Shown here: positions 21,574 to 29,272 of the stretch, one piece after another
Position numbering within the stretch: position 1 is the stretch's first letter
Layout of the letters: the number at the start of each line of letters is the position of its first letter
DNA from: Spirosoma fluviale
GTDB lineage: Bacteria > Bacteroidota > Bacteroidia > Cytophagales > Spirosomataceae
Reading direction: 5' to 3'
Length of the DNA stretch: 32,624 nucleotides
Assembly (NCBI GenBank): GCA_945906795.1
Contig: CAMDRO010000025.1
Coordinates: 1 to 32,624 of the forward strand
Program-made: the position numbers and the translations under genes
Notes under the pieces: model-generated
Told to the model about the DNA's origin: nothing
Databases searched by the model: none
What the model saw: the letters and a program-made list of their open reading frames with translations, nothing else

Positions 21574-22505
21574 AAAGGAAGAATTACGGGGCCCGCTTGA
21601 TTGATTTGAGATACATAGCTTTCAGAGCCTATGCCTAATTTAGCAAATTCTGCCGCCATGTTTTTAGCTACTTTTTGGGCTACCTCCTCCCCTTTTGAAA
21701 GCGCAAATAATGAAGGGCCGGAACCAGAAATTGAGCAACCCAAGGCTCCCGCTTGCAAAGCAGCCATTTTAACTTCCTTAAAAGCGGGAATTAAAATTTC
21801 ACGAGAGGGTTCAATGATGACATCGACCAGAGATCGACCAATTAATTCATAATCGGACAATAGTAAACCAGCAACCAAACCTGCCACATTACCCATCTGA
21901 GTAATGGCGGTCGATAAGTAAATTTCTTTATTCAAAATGCCTCTGGCATCCTTGGTATTGACCTCAATTTGAGGATGAACAATGCTAGCAAACAAATCTT
22001 GAGGTGTGGGTATTTGAATAATATCCAATGGATCATAACAGCGAATAATCACAAAACCCCCTAATAAACTTGGCCCCACATTATCGGCATGGGCTGAACC
22101 ACAGGCAACGCGTTCCCCCTCCATGGCGAAGGGCAACAAATCTTTTTGGGCTAAAGGACGCCCCATTAACTCATTGGCTGCAAAAACTCCTGCCACCGCA
22201 GAAGCCGCAGACGAACCTAATCCAGAGCCCAATGGCATATCCTTATGTAAGGAAAGCAAAAAACCTTGGCCTTTTTTACCAATAAATTCAAGGTACTTTT
22301 GAATCGCAATGCCGGCCGTATTTTTGGAAACTTCTTTGGGCAAACGACCTTCATCTCCCGTAATTTCAATTATTTCAATTCCAGAGGAGTCCTTTTTAAC
22401 CAAGACTACTTCATCTCCAGGGTGATTGACCGCAAAACCAAAAATATCAAATCCACAGGCCACATTGGCCACCGTAGCAGGAGCATAAACACGTATTTTT
22501 TCCAT
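21570..22505 (-). CDS. thrB: Homoserine kinase
   Basis: ThrB phosphorylates homoserine, the step before threonine synthase. The 311-residue GHMP kinase has the ATP loop PLGSGLGSSAASAVAG (near residue 91), the N-terminal VYAPATVANVACGFD and the C-terminal CSISGSGPSLFAL motif. It begins 2 nt after the thrA stop codon, so it is cotranscribed with thrA. The expected third gene, thrC, does not follow: the neighbouring gene is the convergent xer gene, whose stop codon interlocks with that of thrB. Confidence 0.96.
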   Translation of the reverse strand: MEKIRVYAPATVANVACGFDIFGFAVNHPGDEVVLVKKDSSGIEIIEITGDEGRLPKEVSKNTAGIAIQKYLEFIGKKGQGFLLSLHKDMPLGSGLGSSAASAVAGVFAANELMGRPLAQKDLLPFAMEGERVACGSAHADNVGPSLLGGFVIIRCYDPLDIIQIPTPQDLFASIVHPQIEVNTKDARGILNKEIYLSTAITQMGNVAGLVAGLLLSDYELIGRSLVDVIIEPSREILIPAFKEVKMAALQAGALGCSISGSGPSLFALSKGEEVAQKVAKNMAAEFAKLGIGSESYVSQINQAGPVILPF

Positions 22506-22507
22506 AT

Positions 22508-24970
22508 TTATCCTAAATAACTGCCTAATGAAACGATATCGGCAAACACACCTGAAGCCGTAACTTCTGCCCCAGCTCCCGGCCCTTTAATGACTAAAGG
22601 CCTATCGTGATATCTTTTTGTGGTGAATGCAATTACATTATCAGCTCCATCCATTTGATAAAAAGGATGCGAAGAATCGACTTCCTTTAGACCAATAGTG
22701 ATTTTTTGATCCTCTAACGTCGCTATATATCTCAAAACATGTCCATTTGCATGTGCCTTATTAACCAAACTCTCAAAGTATGCATTCTGATTTTTCAACT
22801 CGTCAAAAAATGCTTCAACCGTAGGCGCCGACTCACAAGAACTAGGAATAATAGGTGAAATGGTAATATCTGAAAACTCCAATTTCAAACCGATTTCCCT
22901 ACTTAAAATCAATATTTTTCGTGCCACATCCATCCCACTCAAGTCTTCCCGTGGATCGGGTTCTGTATATCCCTTTTTCTTTGCCTCCATTAAAACATCA
23001 GCAAAAGATTTCCCGGGAACAAATGAATTAAATAAATAAGATAAGGTTCCTGATAAAATGCCTTCGATTTTTTCAAATCGATCTCCCGATGAAATTAAAC
23101 CTTGTAGCGTGTTGATGACGGGTAAGCCGGCTCCCACATTCGTTTCGTACAAGAACTTAACTCCCTTAGCTAAAGCAGTTTGATGCAACTCTGCATACAG
23201 CGCATAAGGTCCCGAATTAGCTACTTTATTTGGGGTGACGACGGATACATTGGCGTGAAATAAGCCCAAATAAAATTGATAAATATCCTTGCTAGCCGTA
23301 CAATCTGCAAAGATTGAATTAGGTAAATTCAATTGCTTTAAATCGGCGACAAATGAAGGTAAATTATTTTCAGAACCCTTTGAATCTAGTATTTTAACGG
23401 CCTTTTCAAGGTCAATTCCAGATTCATCGATGTATTGCTTTCGGCTATTCGCTAAGCCTACTAACTTGATTTTTAAACCTTTATATTTAGCCAAATAACG
23501 CTCTTGGCCGATCAATTGGGCTATTAATGTCTTGCCAATCAATCCGGTGCCCACTAAAAAAAGATGTAAGGTCTTTAGTTGGGAAAAGAAAAAAGTCTCA
23601 TGAATAACATTCAAGGCCTTTGACAAATCCTTTTGTTCAATCACCACTGAAATATTCAATTCAGAAGAACCCTGTGCCGTAGCCACAATATTAATCCCAT
23701 TCTTGCCTAACACCGAGAACAATTTTCCACTGACACCTGTATGCTTCCTCATTCCCTCTCCCACCACAGCGATCACAGAAAGATTATTTTGTATATCGAT
23801 TCCTTCGATATCTCCCGACTCAATCTCCACAAAAAACTCTCGGTGCAAGATCTCTTTCACCTTTTCAGAGACTTGAGGCTCAATGGCAAAACAAATCGAA
23901 TGTTCGGACGAAGCCTGCGAAATCAAAATTACAGAGATTTTTTCTCTTGCCAAAACCGTAAATAATTTGGCAGAAACACCTGCCACACCAATCATCCCAG
24001 AACCCTGTAAATTAACTAAAGACAAATGATCAATCGAGCTTATTCCAGTAATAATGTAAGGACTTAAGGTAGGTTCTTTGCTTATGACAGTCCCCTTAAA
24101 ACGAGCATTAAATGTGTTTAATACTCGAATAGGTATATTTTTAGCAAAAGCAGGCTGTAAAGATGGGGGATAAATAACCTTGGCACCAAAATGAGTTAAC
24201 TCCATGGCCTCTGCATATGAAATAGAAGGGATTGTAAATCCAGCAGATACCTTGCGAGGATCCGCGGTCATCATTCCATCCACATCCGTCCATATTTCAA
24301 TCTCCTTGACATCTAATGCAGCGCCAAAAACGGAAGCTGTGTAATCAGAACCACCCCGACCTAAAGTCGTCGTGTCTCCATTATTATCAGATCCGATGAA
24401 ACCTGTTATTAATCCAATTTTGCCATTTTTATCTTCAAAATACGATTGAATAAAAGAATTTGTATCTAAAAAGTTCACTTCGGATTTACCAAAATTTCGA
24501 TTGGTTTTGACTAAAATCCTGGCATCCACATACTCAACGGGCAAACCTTTTTGCTGCAAAACCGAAAAAATCAATTGGGTCGATAAACGTTCCCCAAAAC
24601 TCACTAACAAATCAGAGGTCTTGGGTGAAATCTCTTTAATCAAACTTATTCCTTTTAAAACATCACGTAATTCATTGATTAAAGTCCGTATTTGAGCAAT
24701 CACTTGCGATTGGCCAGTCACCGGAATAAAGTGCTTGATAATCTCGAAATGTCGATTTTCAATATCTTCAATGATGGAATTATCGGTATTTTTCTTTTTG
24801 GAAGCTAGGTTTCCTGCTTCTAATAATTGGTTAGTCACTCCGCTCATTGCGGAGAAAACTACTGCAAATTTAGTTTGAGCCTTAAAATTCGATTCGATGA
24901 TCGAAACAACAGATTGAATACTGACTATACTCCCACAACTCGTACCCCCAAATTTTAAAATCTTTTCCAT
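22508..24970 (-). CDS. thrA: Bifunctional aspartokinase / homoserine dehydrogenase
   Basis: ThrA catalyses the first and third steps from aspartate to homoserine. The protein (820 aa from ATG 24970) has an N-terminal aspartokinase domain (KFGGTSCGS at 5-13; TTLGRGGSDYTA). Two ACT-type regulatory segments follow (around SGMIGVAGVSAKLFTVLA and EGMRKHTGVSGKLFSVLG). A C-terminal homoserine dehydrogenase domain has the cofactor loop LVGTGLIGKTLIAQL and catalytic region NVGAGLPVINTLQGL. ACT domains imply feedback control, probably by threonine. The frame runs one codon upstream to a TTG, but the ATG is the family start (MEKILKFGG). thrB follows after 2 nt. Its own promoter box at 25022-25029 suggests it is not dependent on the DUF421 operon. 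Confidence 0.97.
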   Translation of the reverse strand: MEKILKFGGTSCGSIVSIQSVVSIIESNFKAQTKFAVVFSAMSGVTNQLLEAGNLASKKKNTDNSIIEDIENRHFEIIKHFIPVTGQSQVIAQIRTLINELRDVLKGISLIKEISPKTSDLLVSFGERLSTQLIFSVLQQKGLPVEYVDARILVKTNRNFGKSEVNFLDTNSFIQSYFEDKNGKIGLITGFIGSDNNGDTTTLGRGGSDYTASVFGAALDVKEIEIWTDVDGMMTADPRKVSAGFTIPSISYAEAMELTHFGAKVIYPPSLQPAFAKNIPIRVLNTFNARFKGTVISKEPTLSPYIITGISSIDHLSLVNLQGSGMIGVAGVSAKLFTVLAREKISVILISQASSEHSICFAIEPQVSEKVKEILHREFFVEIESGDIEGIDIQNNLSVIAVVGEGMRKHTGVSGKLFSVLGKNGINIVATAQGSSELNISVVIEQKDLSKALNVIHETFFFSQLKTLHLFLVGTGLIGKTLIAQLIGQERYLAKYKGLKIKLVGLANSRKQYIDESGIDLEKAVKILDSKGSENNLPSFVADLKQLNLPNSIFADCTASKDIYQFYLGLFHANVSVVTPNKVANSGPYALYAELHQTALAKGVKFLYETNVGAGLPVINTLQGLISSGDRFEKIEGILSGTLSYLFNSFVPGKSFADVLMEAKKKGYTEPDPREDLSGMDVARKILILSREIGLKLEFSDITISPIIPSSCESAPTVEAFFDELKNQNAYFESLVNKAHANGHVLRYIATLEDQKITIGLKEVDSSHPFYQMDGADNVIAFTTKRYHDRPLVIKGPGAGAEVTASGVFADIVSLGSYLG

Positions 24971-25021
24971 CAAATACTAAAACAAATTGACTCCTATCTC
25001 TACAAACAGACTAGAATACAA

Positions 25022-25029
25022 CAAATATA
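25022..25029 (-). promoter_or_regulatory. -7 promoter box of thrA-thrB
   Basis: TATATTTG on the minus strand (25029-25022) is a perfect match and gives a leader of about 45 nt before the ATG at 24970. No run of threonine or isoleucine codons and no attenuator hairpin is visible in the leader. Confidence 0.6.
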
Positions 25030-25034
25030 CAATA

Positions 25035-25547
25035 TTAGGCTGTATTTTTTCCTATCACTCGATGACCTTTATGTTTTCTTTGGGTACTTTTCTTGAAATT
25101 ATCAGAAAGAACTGAGATATTACCATCCACTTCAAACATCGCTAGATTAACTAATTCAATACTTTCAACGCCATGTTCACGAACCACAGCTTTTAATTGG
25201 TCTACCGAAATTTGCGCCTTTTTTAAGCCACCTAATTTAACTTCCCCTTGATAAATCAACATAATCGGCTCTCCTTCAATCGCCTTGGAAAAGCCTTTGC
25301 TGAACAAGGATATCTTTTTGAATATATAATTCATCAGAAAAAGTGAAAATGCCGCCACTAATCCACCCTCCAGTGACGAGTCAGCCCCCACCATGGCATT
25401 TTGAACTGAATTGGAAATCAATAGAATGAAAACTAAATCGATAATGGATAATTGCGCAAACTCTTTCTTTCCAAAAACACGAATAGCCGCCACGATGAAC
25501 ACGTAAACGGCTATTGATTTCAGGGCTATATTCAAGTAGCCTTCCAT
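25035..25547 (-). CDS. DUF421 (YetF/YcaP-like) membrane protein
   Basis: The 170-residue protein matches DUF421. It has about three N-terminal membrane helices (residues 7-25, 33-52, 60-78) including GKKEFAQLSIIDLVFILLIS. A soluble C-terminal domain carries GEPIMLIYQGEV and the LKAVVREHGVESIELVNLAMFE motif. The family is common in bacteria and poorly understood; no biochemical role is proposed. It starts 4 nt after exbD and is probably the last gene of the exbB-exbD operon, which is an unusual partner for these genes. Confidence 0.88.
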   Translation of the reverse strand: MEGYLNIALKSIAVYVFIVAAIRVFGKKEFAQLSIIDLVFILLISNSVQNAMVGADSSLEGGLVAAFSLFLMNYIFKKISLFSKGFSKAIEGEPIMLIYQGEVKLGGLKKAQISVDQLKAVVREHGVESIELVNLAMFEVDGNISVLSDNFKKSTQRKHKGHRVIGKNTA

Positions 25548-25551
25548 ATTA

Positions 25552-25962
25552 TTATTTTTTCTTCTCCGCAGCCATCACCATAGAAAGGTTGTTTTTGGCA
25601 GCTAAATCATACACATCAGTCAAATCCTGAACCGTACGCGTTTTATCTATTGAAATAATTAATGAGGTGGCTTTTTTAGTCTGCAATATAACTTTCAATA
25701 CAGAATCCACCTGTTCAATCGCAATACCATTGGCATTACCATCTAAATAAAACGCATTATTGGCATCCACCGACAAACGAATCGACTCTACTACAGGTGG
25801 AGTAACCTTCGTAGAATCAGCCTTTGGAAGCAATAAACGAATAGCATCCGGAGAAGCTAAGGTCGATATCATTAAAAAAAACATCAATAAGAAAAACAAA
25901 ATATCCGCTAATGCACCTGTCTCTACCTCGGATGCTTCTCTTTCGCGCTTTCTAAAATTCAT
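25552..25962 (-). CDS. exbD: ExbD/TolR-type biopolymer transport protein
   Basis: ExbD forms part of the proton-driven motor that powers TonB-dependent outer-membrane transport. From the ATG at 25962 the protein is 136 aa. It has a basic N-terminus (NFRKREREASEVETG) and a single membrane helix (ADILFFLLMFFLMISTL) with the conserved Asp at its start. A periplasmic domain (SIRLSVDANNAFYLDG, then LIISIDKTRTVQDLTDV) completes it. The frame extends 13 codons further, into the exbB 3' end, but MNFRKRERE is the usual start. It lies 4 nt after the exbB stop. No tonB gene is in the window. Confidence 0.92.
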   Translation of the reverse strand: MNFRKREREASEVETGALADILFFLLMFFLMISTLASPDAIRLLLPKADSTKVTPPVVESIRLSVDANNAFYLDGNANGIAIEQVDSVLKVILQTKKATSLIISIDKTRTVQDLTDVYDLAAKNNLSMVMAAEKKK

Positions 25963-25966
25963 ACAA

Positions 25967-26638
25967 TTATTTTTTATTAGCTGGCTTATGCAATAAATCA
26001 ATGAAATCCATCGCTACAATTTCCATCTTATTAATACTGCGATCAATCATGGTCATCAATAAAGTATATAATACGTAGGCAATGATACCCACAATTAAAC
26101 CTGAAGCGGAAGTAACCATTTTCTCATAGATACCTGAAGCGATTGTCGAGATCTCAATTTTGTTTGAAGTAGAGATATTATGAAACGTACGAATCATCCC
26201 CGTAACCGTTCCCAAGAATCCAAACATCGGAGCGATTCGAGCAATCGAACTCAAAATTCCTAAGTTCTTTTCCATGTTATAGATTTCCAGCTTGGCCTTG
26301 TTCTCAATCGCACTCTCAATTTCACGAATTGGAGAGCCTAAACGACCTAGTCCACGTTCCAGCATACTGGCAATCGGGAATTTGGAATTCTTACAGTAAG
26401 TGATGGCTGCTTGAATGTTACCGGCCAATAAAAGTTCGTTGATGTTATGAAGAAAGTTCTCGTCAATTTTCGTCGTCTTTCTGATATATAAATACCTTTC
26501 AATAAATAGAAACACAGCGACACTGAATAAAACCAAGATGGGATACATCACATATCCTCCTTTTTCCAATAAGCTTAAAATGGTGAATACTTCTTGAGAG
26601 GTTGCCTGTAACAGAATTAGATTAAGTATCGATGACAT
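25967..26638 (-). CDS. exbB: ExbB/TolQ/MotA family proton channel protein
   Basis: ExbB assembles into the inner-membrane channel that works with ExbD. The 223-residue protein has three membrane segments (about 31-49, 133-155, 166-190). The family core spans LGILSSIARIAPMFGFLGTVTGMI to SGIYEKMVTSASGLIVGIIAYVLY. The first gene of the exbB-exbD-DUF421 operon. The transported substrate cannot be told from sequence; in Bacteroidota such pairs usually serve SusC-type or siderophore receptors. No perfect promoter box lies in the A/T-rich 91-nt gap upstream (26639-26729). Confidence 0.92.
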   Translation of the reverse strand: MSSILNLILLQATSQEVFTILSLLEKGGYVMYPILVLFSVAVFLFIERYLYIRKTTKIDENFLHNINELLLAGNIQAAITYCKNSKFPIASMLERGLGRLGSPIREIESAIENKAKLEIYNMEKNLGILSSIARIAPMFGFLGTVTGMIRTFHNISTSNKIEISTIASGIYEKMVTSASGLIVGIIAYVLYTLLMTMIDRSINKMEIVAMDFIDLLHKPANKK

Positions 26639-26729
26639 AAATATTTGTTGAAAAATTTAATAACACTTTATAACCTTAAAGATTAACATTTTAATTGTTT
26701 TTTTCAAAAAAAATGGGATCTTTTTAGCT

Positions 26730-27662
26730 TTATTTATTTTGAAGAAACCAATACCCCTCTTTCAAACTGTAAGAAGACACCCACATATTTCCGATGGCAA
26801 ACTCCTCCAAAACAGTGGCTATCAAAACATTAGCAAAAGGTAATATGCCCGCCCTAAAAGCTTTCATCCCCTTGATTTTTTGTCGGCCTGCAAAATCCGT
26901 TTCTTCGACTATTTTTTTCTGCTCGTAAAATTGCGTTATAACTAATCTGGAAGCAGGAGGAATGACGCTACCCGGAGTATCCGCATTAGCTAAATCCCAA
27001 ATCGTTTCAAAGGCTCCCGCGGCACCGATTAAAACGCTAGGCTTATGTTCCTCGCAGGCTGTAAACAAAGGTTTCATTTGGCCCAAAATATACGTCTGCA
27101 GTTCAACTAATCGAGCTAGATGAAAGTGTCCCTCTTGTTGGAATAAAGACAAAAGCCGCAAACCACCTAACTCCAAACTATTTTTAAAGACTATTTTTCT
27201 CCCTTCGAATAGGATGAATTCCACACTACCGCCGCCTATATCCATGACTAAACTAACTGGATTCCAAGGCTGCGGCAAGGAATGATAAATTCCATGATAA
27301 ATTAAATCAGCTTCTTCAATCCCAGAAATAACTTGAATTTCAATGCCTAATCGTTGACGTACCTCCGCTACAAATTGCTGGGTATTTACAGCCCTACGTA
27401 AAATACTAGTTCCAATGGCATGAATTTGATCGATATTACAGCCATTCGCTATAGCCACTTCTTTAAATTCCGTTAAAGCAATTAACGCACGATCCATCGC
27501 ATCCGCTTGCAAAACTCCAGTTTCCATGGCACCTAAGCCCAAAGTTACCGGACGTTGCAATTGGCAAATTACCTGCATAGGTTCAGAAATATTTCCTTGT
27601 TTGGCCACTAAAAGTTGAAAGGTGTTTGTACCTAAATCGATGATTGCAGTTGGCTGTGGCAT
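26730..27662 (-). CDS. Ppx/GppA family phosphatase (short form)
   Basis: Members hydrolyse polyphosphate or pppGpp. The 310-residue protein contains the two actin-fold motifs AIIDLGTNTFQLLVA (5-19) and LVMDIGGGSVEFILFEG, with a conserved Glu in SGIEEADLIYHGI. It covers only the catalytic ASKHA domains and lacks the C-terminal HD-like domain of E. coli Ppx/GppA; the short form is common in Bacteroidota. Whether it prefers polyphosphate or guanosine pentaphosphate cannot be decided. Monocistronic, divergent from the TPR gene, with a perfect -7 box 17 nt upstream. Confidence 0.92.
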   Translation of the reverse strand: MPQPTAIIDLGTNTFQLLVAKQGNISEPMQVICQLQRPVTLGLGAMETGVLQADAMDRALIALTEFKEVAIANGCNIDQIHAIGTSILRRAVNTQQFVAEVRQRLGIEIQVISGIEEADLIYHGIYHSLPQPWNPVSLVMDIGGGSVEFILFEGRKIVFKNSLELGGLRLLSLFQQEGHFHLARLVELQTYILGQMKPLFTACEEHKPSVLIGAAGAFETIWDLANADTPGSVIPPASRLVITQFYEQKKIVEETDFAGRQKIKGMKAFRAGILPFANVLIATVLEEFAIGNMWVSSYSLKEGYWFLQNK

Positions 27663-27679
27663 TAATTATAATTTTGGAA

Positions 27680-27687
27680 CAAATTTA
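27680..27687 (-). promoter_or_regulatory. -7 promoter box of the Ppx/GppA gene
   Basis: TAAATTTG on the minus strand (27687-27680) is a perfect match, 17 nt before the ATG at 27662. No convincing -33 TTG is present. Confidence 0.6.
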
Positions 27688-27767
27688 GGTTGAAATACTG
27701 TTTAAAAATTAAAAATAATTGCTTTAATTTAGTAAAAATTATCACATCTAACCTCCCATAATGGTCT

Positions 27768-29171
27768 ATGCTGGATCCCGAATTCGATGAAAACAGAGAA
27801 GATATCACCTCTTCAGTTCAAAGGTTTGAAAAGATGTTGAATAATCAAGAAGATTCTTTCTTCGAAATTGATACTTTAGAACAAATTGCCGACCATTATT
27901 TCATGCAATCAAAATTTGATGAAGCATTAAAAGCGTGTGATTTAGGGCTAACTCATTTTCCTTATACACTTGAATTAATTATTTTAAAAGCGCAAATTTT
28001 AGGAGAAATTCAAAAACCGGAAGATGCCATCGAAATCATTGAAAATGCAATTCTATTGTTTCCCACGGATATTGAACTCATTTTGGTGAAAGGATCATTG
28101 TTGAGCCAAATGGGACAACACGAAGCCTCCGTCAACTTATTTCTCGAAGCTTTAGAGGCCTACGAAGAAAAAGATGAAGTTTATTTCAGATTGGGCTTAA
28201 GTTATATAGCCTGGTTCAAACCCCGCGAGGCCGTTGACATGTTCAAAAAATCACTTGAATATAACCCTGAAAATGAAAATGCCTTGGTAGAATTAGCCAA
28301 CGCTTTAGACGAAATAGGAAAAATAGACGAGAGCATTCCATTTTATAAAAGCTTTATTGACCAAGATCCTTTCTCCTATACCGCTTGGTATAATTTAGGC
28401 ATTGCCTATTCCAAACTGAAGCAATTTGAAAAAGCAATCGATGCCTATGAATATTCGTTGGCCATCGAACCTACATTTGCTTCCTCCTTATTTAATTTAG
28501 GAAATACTTACATGAACCTAATGGATTATGAAAAAGCGGAAGAATCTTATACCGCTTGCCTAAATTTGGACGACCCCAATCCGGAATTATTTTGTTGCCT
28601 CGGCGCAAGCTTAGAAAGACAAAAGAAATTTGACGCCGCATTATCCTATTATAAAGACGCGGTGAAGTTGGACCCCCTGTGGGATGAAGGTTATTATGGA
28701 TTAGCCGTTTGCCTCACTGAGCTGGATAAATGGTTTGAATCCTTGCATTTTTTGAAAAAAGCCATCAAATTAAATGAATCCAATCCACTCTATTGGACCG
28801 GATTAGCGGATGTAGAAGCCTATTTAGGAAATACCGCTTCGGCAGATGAAGCCTTTCAAAAATCCATCGAATTAGACTCGTTCTTTGCGCCTACTTGGGT
28901 TAAATGGGCTCAATTACACTATGACCTAGAAGATTTTGAAAAATCCGCCGACATCATGTTATCTGCCATCGATGAATTACCCGAAGAAGCAGATTTCTAT
29001 TATCGATCAGCCATTTTCTTAATCAAAGCAGGCCAATTTAAAGAAGCCTTTCACTTTTTAGAATCAGGACTTATCTTAGACTATGACCAACATGTTATCA
29101 TGTTTGAGTATTTTCCTAATTTGGAAACCCAAAAAGCAATCTTTAAACTAATCCAACAATACAAAAAATAA
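27768..29171 (+). CDS. Tetratricopeptide repeat protein
   Basis: The 467-residue protein is made almost entirely of TPR helices (for example AWYNLGIAYSKLKQFEKAID, then SLFNLGNTYMNLMDYEKAEE and GYYGLAVCLTELDKWFESLH), roughly eleven or twelve units. There is no signal peptide, so it is predicted to be a cytoplasmic scaffold for protein-protein contacts. The N-terminus is acidic (LDPEFDENREDI). The start is ATG 27768; the ATG at 27761 is in another frame. It is divergent from the Ppx/GppA gene and upstream of a secreted M16 protease, with a 101-nt gap. The partner is unknown, and the best-known Bacteroidota relatives are uncharacterised. Confidence 0.9.
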   Translation: MLDPEFDENREDITSSVQRFEKMLNNQEDSFFEIDTLEQIADHYFMQSKFDEALKACDLGLTHFPYTLELIILKAQILGEIQKPEDAIEIIENAILLFPTDIELILVKGSLLSQMGQHEASVNLFLEALEAYEEKDEVYFRLGLSYIAWFKPREAVDMFKKSLEYNPENENALVELANALDEIGKIDESIPFYKSFIDQDPFSYTAWYNLGIAYSKLKQFEKAIDAYEYSLAIEPTFASSLFNLGNTYMNLMDYEKAEESYTACLNLDDPNPELFCCLGASLERQKKFDAALSYYKDAVKLDPLWDEGYYGLAVCLTELDKWFESLHFLKKAIKLNESNPLYWTGLADVEAYLGNTASADEAFQKSIELDSFFAPTWVKWAQLHYDLEDFEKSADIMLSAIDELPEEADFYYRSAIFLIKAGQFKEAFHFLESGLILDYDQHVIMFEYFPNLETQKAIFKLIQQYKK

Positions 29172-29272
29172 ACCCTGTCGTGGATTCATTTTTCCACCCA
29201 TCCCAATATCAATCTATACATTTATTTTTCTTTCTAATTTAATTTTTAAATTTAATTAACATTCAATCAACA

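Noticed and set aside
24971-25034. Threonine attenuator or riboswitch before thrA
   Set aside because: The leader of about 45 nt contains no Thr/Ile codon run and no competing hairpins.
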